The translations under genes and the position numbers were made by a program. A DNA stretch of 62,000 nt from Tubiluchus corallicola (taxonomy: Eukaryota; Priapulida; Priapulimorpha; Priapulimorphida; Tubiluchidae): NCBI GenBank assembly GCA_030141605.1, contig JAQGDQ010000386.1:1-62000 (forward strand), given 5' to 3'. The notes beneath the pieces were generated by a model that did not search any database, had not been told where the DNA came from, and saw nothing but the letters and a program-made list of their open reading frames with translations. Below are positions 50,601 to 59,600 of this stretch, one piece after another (the stretch's first letter is position 1; each line of letters begins with the position of its first letter).

Positions 50601-53600
50601 TTAGCACCTTACCTTTATTGGCAAACGTACTCGAGCAGCACACTTATAAACATCCGAGACAACCACAAGAATGTGTGCTGAATAATTTCTCTCGGGTAGC
50701 CCGGGAGGAAGAATACATGGGGGTGAAAAAGGATCAATACTGTAGTGCAGTAATGTTTCTGAAAATAGATTTTATATAATAAATAATATTGTATACAAAC
50801 AATAATTAACATTAAATTGTGAAGGCAAAACTATATTCATAATAAAAATAATAAAGATTAATATTTTTATAGATGTGCTTATTTTTACAATCAGAATATT
50901 GTAATTCTAAAATCGACATAGTTTTAGTACCATTAAAAAACATTTTAAAACAGACAAGCATGTTCAGCGACCCCAGCCATCCATTACAGGATTATTTAAA
51001 ACTCTCAATTTTACTATTTACAGTTGTCGAAACGGAGATTTGTATACAACATGTTTCATTACTCAAGTTTTGATTGAGCTGCATTCATGACCACAAAAAT
51101 CTTCATAATGCATTAAGATGATGCAGTTTTCCCATGTTCAGTCGAGAACAAACTACTAGCATTCAAATGGCGATGCAACAGATAGCATATATTTCTCTTA
51201 GTCTGCCTTTAGTCTGGCACAAAAACTTATGAACTACATTGGCAAGACCAAGAACAGACACGACTTTCTCTTCCTCCCACCCAAAACGAACAAATACAGA
51301 GTGATTATTCACAAATGGTGCGCACAAAGGTTTCTTGGTGTATTTAGAATAAAGGTTTGAGAGTGTTGCAAAATTATTTAGAAGATATTGTGTCTGTTCT
51401 TGGTACCATCAATGTGATTTATAAGTATTTTGCAGTACCACTGTGGCAATTCTTACATAGGGCAGACTAAGAGAAATCTAGGCTATCGAGTACATCAGCA
51501 TTTGAATGATAAAAGACTGATCTCAAATGAACATTAGCGAAAATGCATCAGCTTAATAAGAAGATTTTACATATTGCATTAAGCTGACGCAGTTTAGCTG
51601 ATGTTCAGTTGAGACCAAGCTATTAGCATTCAAATTATCATTCACATTAGCATGCACCAGTTAGCCTAGATTTGTCTTAGTATGCCTTATGTAAAAATCG
51701 CCACAGTTGTGCTGCAAAAATTTATAAACAAAATTACATGGCTTAAGTCAGAATTTGATCTGAGGAGGCACATTACATATATATCCTTCAGCCAAAGTCA
51801 AATCAGCAATTTGGAGAATTTTAAAACATAATTTAGTCTCACAATGAATGGCTGGAGTTGTAAGGGATGCCATTTTCCTGAACTGTCATGTATTGGGACT
51901 CCTTGGAGATTTTAATTCTAGAATTATTCTGACTTTGAAAATGATATAGGTACCCATCGAAACAATTTTAGATAATTTCATACTTTCTTATAGTATTGAA
52001 ATCAACCTGTGACAATGTACTGAATTATTTTATAATGAAATTTGACCTCAGTTCTGTACTTTTTAATCTATATTGCACTAGTCTTTCAGACTAACTTACA
52101 CCTTCTGTTTTATATAGTGCTTGTCAGACTACGTTTTGATTACGAGTTACTGCGTACATTCTTTTCAATTCAATTCAAAATTTTTATTTATCCACCTCCT
52201 TATGTTACAAAGGGTTTGAAACTATAGTCAGTAAATTATGTTAACGAACTAGAGATTGGAGTGGCAAAGGACGCAGTTATCGAGCAGCCACCCCTACATA
52301 AATTATTTTTAGATACCACAGCTTTTTAAATTTAATGTATACGAATATGTTGTGTCGATTAATTGTGCTACTATCTGTTGTGAATTTAATATACTGTCTG
52401 ACGAGACAATAACTAGCTTTGCACAAATGAGATTAATCAATTTACTGATATTTTGAAGTTTATTGTTGGGCAAAATGAGCAAAATAAAGCAGCATAACAG
52501 AATTCATAGAAATACAGTTGCATGAAATGCAATAAAAATTAACCATGCAATATAAAATAAATTAAATAAACTAAAATAAAAAAAGAAATAAACTGAAACC
52601 AAACGTTACAATAACCTATAGTTAGAAACAAAAACATTAACAAGACCAGAATAAAAAGAAAAACAAACCAGAATCAGATTGTAATTAGAACGTCAGTTAA
52701 TTCGATGAAACAAAAATATGCAGATATAGCCTTGCATATTAACTTAATGAGATGAGCTAAAATTTGCATGCTTAACATTGTTACCATGCAATAATAATGA
52801 TGATGATGATGAAGATAATGATGATGATGATGATGATAATAATAATAATAACAATAATAATAATAATAGTAGTAGTAACAGTATTAATAATTAACAAATG
52901 CAACAGGAATGAAAGCACAGTAAATTTACCACCAGAATGATCATATGCTGTCCAGTTTGTTAAATATTCATCTTATATCTGATAATTATGTAAATTAAAT
53001 AAGGAGTAGTGATACCTATATATGAGTATCTATATTTCTTTTTGTGTGTATAATTCCTGTGTTGGGACTAAAAGTCTAACGACTGGAATGTGTGCATTTC
53101 TTTTATTTATAATAATCAAAATAATTTTATACCATTTTTCCTATTTTGTTACGCATACTGTGTGCTATGCCATTTTTAGACTAAATTCAAAATTGATAAT
53201 TTAACACTCTACATTACCTTTGATGTTTCCAGTGTCAGCTCCGCTTTCATAAAAAAATGAATAAGTCAGCGGTTCATCTTCGTCTTCAAATCTTTCACAT
53301 GTTATTTCAAATTCTGTTTCCAAAGCATTTCCTTGACACAGACAAAGGTAAAACTCATCAATGCCAGTACAAGTTTTGCAGATAATAAAATGTGCAAACG
53401 ATTACGTAATAGCAAAACAATTTCTCACCAAGATTTTTCCACATTTTTTAGTTAGACGCAAATATGAAACTTCATTGGGTTTTTTGCACAGAATTTAATT
53501 TTTAACTAAAGTTGAAAAATAGTACACCATTACAAGTACAGTATAAAAACTGCTTACCTTCATCTGGCTTAACAACACAAGTTTTTTTAGTAGGAGGACC

Positions 53601-56600
53601 GTTTACAACAAACTTGTACCCACCAAACACTCCGCTTACATCAACTCTTCTTCCTAAAAAAACAATATCAGAATTTACAGGTCTAGTTTTTATTTTTGAA
53701 TACTGTCAAATAAATTGTATAAAGTACAATGCTACAAGTAATGCTGATAATATCTCAATGTTACTGCTATTAATGTTACGCATTAGTACACAATTGACAC
53801 ATGTACGCACTCATTAAAAGAACAATCAAGCCTTCTGGAAAGTTAGGCTTATTTCAATGTTTGAAAAAATGTTAGAAGGACACTAATAAAAGAGTGATAA
53901 GTTCAGATGTTATTAGTAAAATCACATTTCACATTCATGCTTTATAAACACTCTCTGTTGTGCTTTTCTAAGTTTAAATAATAAGAATAAAGTAAATCCA
54001 ACATGATGAGTGACTTGTCCTTTCCTTTAAGACGTTAACATAATAATTATTCAATTATGGTTAACATTTGCGTGCAAAGTAGGTTTTAATCAGCGTTTAT
54101 TTTCTTCCTTGTGTTCAAAATAAAGTGGATTATTCAGCAGGTATTTTCTTTAATGTTAGAGTAACTGGTGAAAAAATTGCTGTTTTGCCTTTACTCTTAA
54201 AATGGAAAATAAAAACCAGTATTTCGATATACGGAATTACAATGTGCTTAACAGAAAGTAAAAATCAATATTTCGATATATGGAATTACAATGAGCTAAA
54301 CGGAAAGTAAAATCAATATTTCGATACATGGAATTACAATGTGCTAAACGGAAAGTAAAATCAATATTTTGATACATGGAATTACTATGTGCTAAATGGA
54401 AAGTAAAAATCAATATTTCGATATATGGAATTAATACCGAACCTTCAGCTTTAATCTTATAAAGAAAATCCTTGACCAAAACATTTTCTTTCGGGATAAT
54501 GAGGACTTGTGTGCCAGCAGATGCTGTTGTATAAAACTCATCAGAGACGTCTCTACTTTCAGTTACTGAATAGATGCTCCAGGTAAAGTGAAATGGCTCG
54601 GCATCATTCTTGCAGTTTGTGCAAACAGCGTGTAGAGCTATCTTTTCTCCCGCATTCACTTTGTGCAAGCAGTTCCTCAAACACCTTTAGAACAACAGGC
54701 CAGATAAAAACAAAATAAAAAAGATTATATCAAAACAAAAAGCACTCAACTTTGCACACACACAAATAATTAATACAAAACTAAAGTAAACATTTTCTCC
54801 GTACTAATCACCAATCATCATTGAGTACAGTTTCCTATATGACGCTCACATTACTACAATTTACATGTTAACTAGCCAGAGAATTTTTAAAATAAACTTT
54901 GAATTAACAAAAATATTCTCAAAAGATTGGTGCCATTAGAATACCTAATTTCAATAGTTGGTCTTTCTCCTGGTAAAGCAATTATTTCTTGCTTGGCTAT
55001 GACGGCAGTTCTGCCTTTTCTTCCAAATGACAGAGCAAAAGTCAATGTTATGTCCTGAGGTAAAGATCTAGGAGGAATGGTAATAGCTGATTCTGAAAAA
55101 CGACAAAGCGTACTATTAACAACAACAACTTAAAAGTTAGAATATCATCTCTTGTTTGGTCTTCATCCTTGCGCTTTCACAATACAATCAAACCTCTTCA
55201 TGACACCTCCGTTATACCGCCAAACATGTTTACCGCCTGCAAAATGGTCAGGAACGAAACAGCTGTATTCAACTGTATATAAAAATAACCCGTTATACTG
55301 CCTTCTGTTACCTGCCATAAGCCACGGAAATATATATATATATACATGTTCAATAGGAAACACTATCAGCAGTCTCAACTAACAGCAGAGACTTCTTGGT
55401 ATAATGCCAACTGTACAAGGCTGATATACGCTCCGCTGAGTCATAGACACTAGTCAGATATCACGTGTCGTATAGACTAATGCCAGTTACTGTGTTTGAA
55501 AGCTGTACCATACAATGTACATCGCTCATGTAAACAAAAACTTCTTAATAAAGATGAATGATTTTGAGTGAGTTGTTAATTCACAGATGACTAATTTAAT
55601 AATTTTGTTTTAATTCATTAACTCTTAGAGTGAAAATTGAGGACTCTAATCTGTGTAAATTGGACTGACTGTTGTGATTCATCTAGGGGAAAATTTAACA
55701 CACCTCGTTATAATTCAGACTTTTTTCCGATCAAAAAGCGGGTAGTATAAAGAGGATCGACTATATGCATAAATCACCATTATTACACTGTTAATTGTAC
55801 GCAATTAAAAAACACAAACTAAATTATGTTCTAAACTTGTTTAAATTGTTGACATTGAAAATGGTTGTTTGCGAGGGCAGCTAAAAAGACATGTTTAAAC
55901 AAAATACTTAGCTATAAAAATGTATGTAACATTTGAGATGCAAAAAATTAAATATATTAATAGTAGCTTAAAGGCAGAAATTTCGTTACTTTTTAAGCAC
56001 TACTACTGTAGCATTTTCAGATTGACATGCAATGCTAAATGACAAACCAGAAATAGATACCGTCGTATGATAACGTACAGCGCTTCCTTGTTAAACTCCG
56101 CTAGCCACTTCATGTACATGATGTGCAAATACTTAAAGAGCAGTAAAAATGAAAAACATCACCACAATTTAAGAATCACAATCAATTCATAATTTTAGTT
56201 CATAATCGTTGCAAAAATTTAAAAGGTTTAATTACTCATACCATTAAAAGGAAGGAGAGTCACACTATTATCAAAACATCCTGGGAGATTAGGATCAGGA
56301 ATGCGGCCTGTACCAACATAGCAGTACCATATATACCTTAAATAAATAGTCATTAGTGTTACTTATTTATAAATTGCTAACTTAATAAAATTTATACAAT
56401 GCTAAGAAATCTGTCTGCAAGTAAATAGACAGTTTCGCTTGAATTGTCACATTATTTTACAAGTTTATAGTGATGCTATTACATTTTGTTAGATCATAAA
56501 TATCAAACATTGTAAGACCTGCTTTGAAATCAGATATAATTCCCAATAGTTATACGATACTTACAATCATTGTGAAATTCATATTTAAATGATTGTTTAA

Positions 56601-59600
56601 CAAAAATCCAACAAATAGTGAAAATTGTTTATTTGTTCTTACATGTATGGAGGATCAACATGATTGGTGTGATTTATACCATAAACAAATTCGTGATACG
56701 TATATCGATCAGGCTGCTTGTTGTTTGCTTCATTTACGGTTTTGCTAGCATAGTATTCATCACTCTCATGTCCAAAACCAAAGTCATCATCGTTATCCAT
56801 ATTTAGATGAGCCCAGTGTTCATGCCCAGGGTCGCTGTATGGAGGATAGTCAGGATCATACGACGCAGAACCATTTATCACAAAGCTTTGATTCCAATTG
56901 ATATATCTGACGTCACCTCCTCGCAAAATTGGCATTAATTCTGAGGGATATATAATGATCCAACCCTAGATAATACAAGTATAGGCACAAATTAATATGT
57001 TTTGCATCAATTTAAAACAGTAACATGCTTTTTTGTAATTAAGATATGTATCATTTTACACGTAGAATGGAGAAACTAGCACAGAGTTTTGTACTAATAA
57101 AATTTAGTAATTGTATTATTGTGTTACCGAAGATATTAAATTACTCAAAGTGGAGTTTAATATTTCTTAGAAAAGGTTGAAAAAAACTGCGCAATTCCTA
57201 AAAGAGAAATGTACAGCAAATCAACATGAAAATATGTCACATGCCAAAGACTACATGAATAAAATTAACATGAATTAAATCACCTTGTGCGTATTTTTCA
57301 CAACATTTTCTGTCTGTTCAGATGACACTGTCAAACGTATGACATATGTCCCTGGTCGCAGGAGCTTGGAAGGTACTATAAGATAGTGGAGAGACACATT
57401 AACACTTTTAGGCAGCTTAATTAAATTTGCCCAGGATGGAACAGGGTGATCTTCAGATATGCGAAAGATGTGCCATTCATACCGCAACTGAACTTTCCTG
57501 GTGCAAGTGTCATACACTATTGAGGACACTATGAATTCGTCACGAACTCTAAACTTTGGTGCTTCGCTACGATTATAACCAACATTAACAAGATTGATGT
57601 TAGGCAAGCAATCATCTGGATTGTCAAAAATGTTAAAGGTGAGAGATGCATTCCAGTAAACCCAGCCTTCGATAGAGCTACGTGCAGTTACCATGTATGT
57701 TCCTTTTTTAGCATAAGAGTGACTGTATTCACACGCCACTCCAGGGATGGTTTCACTAACAGCAATACCTAAAATTTTGTGAGCACATGCAGATGTTTCA
57801 TTAATAGGAATAAACTTTTCATGATCATAAGTGAATGTGAATTGATCACCCATGTCCCACTCAAACACGACATCTCCAAAAGTTCTGGAGTCATTTGAAT
57901 ATATGAGAAAGCAAATAGCATCACCAGTGTCATATGCAGGTAGATGCTCATCCTCTTCTGTCTTCTCCTGGAGTAGGACCAAATTTCGAAACTTATCTGA
58001 AATAGTTGCATTTAATAAACTGGAGATTACAAACTATCCTTAAAAAGCACAACAGTTGTACTTGATGGTTTAATCTATAACAGCATAACAACATAATTTA
58101 ATCTTCTAATACAGGACAGTTGTATCTTAACCAAGCAGAAAATGCTACTAAGATGTGACCAGCACCTTAATTTGGACATGGATCTCTCATGTTTCTAAGC
58201 AATGACGTAAGTCGTCACCATTGCATCAAACGTGTCTTCTTATATTGCACGCGTTTTTGTATACATTGTTCTACACATAGTTTATTTAATATAAACTCAT
58301 TCTAAACACATTGTCATTAGAAACGTATTTGTACATCATGAACTCATTATCAAATGTTTAATATGTAGAAGCTCTATCTCTGTTGGATTGCCAGCGATTA
58401 AAGTTTAAACACAGCAAACAATTTTTGGGTACTTAAAATTTTACACTATCTATTAAAAACTACATGATATTAGTAAGTATAGTATTCGGTGCTACTAAGT
58501 TAGGTTATATCTTTCCTGTAAAACCAAATGCTCAAGGACAGGAAAACACACGAAACAAAAGCAGTTAATTTGGACACAATGTGCAGAAAAGCAAAAAACA
58601 GAGAATGCTTCAGGAAACAAAAATGCATACAACAAATTTGACATTACTTGAGCGTTAGTGATTTCACGTAACAAGTTTGACACAACAGCCGATCAGCGAC
58701 CGAAAATGAATCACGTGGTACAGTTAGAATTCTGTTTCACATGCGTCTTTTGTTTCTTGTCTGCGAGATACATACCATCTGTGTGTGTGCATTCAGTAGA
58801 AAAACCATTCAGTAGAAAAATGATACAAAACAACTGGAAACAAAATTGTTTATCGTTTCTCGTTTTCTACCCTCCATGTAAGAGTGGCTCAAGATATTAC
58901 TACAATTATTTCAAATTACGAGATAAACTGAATGAAAATCTTTGCTTAGTTGAAACAAAGTTTAAAAAGTCAACTATTTCATGCTTACATACCAACATCA
59001 CATAAAAAGCCTATAAAGCCTTTTCTGCATGTACAGTTGTAGCCACCAGGGAAGTTAGCACAAGTACCACCATTTTTGCAGGGATCATTCACACATTCAT
59101 CTATGTCTGCAAAAATAGATAAATTTACTAAGACGTGGATTTATATTAAATCAATTACCACCTAACAAGAAATGCAATAATTCTTTTATTCATTTAGGTT
59201 CCAACACTATTGACAGTAAACATAAGAAAATATTTAAGATGTTTTCGTTTTTCTTAAATCTACCTTTTGCGATTATATTTCAGCAAAATTAAAGAATGGA
59301 ATGATAAAAAGTGCAGAAAACTTAAAAAATTTGTACTATAAAAATTTGAGCACAATCGTGTAACTTCTAGCCATTAATGTTTTGAAAAGAGAAAGACGTC
59401 TGTTTCAGAACTGACTATAAAATAACTTTTTCCTAAATTGTTTTTACCTAGGTAAGTAAAGATATCTCCTGGTATTAGGGCACCTAGAACAAATTTCAAT
59501 AGAATTTTTCCCTTCAGATTCTGTTAAAATATGGCTTCAGGTGCCTTCAACAAAAAATTTGCCAAAATCAGGATTGGTACTTTTGAGAAATACAGACAAA

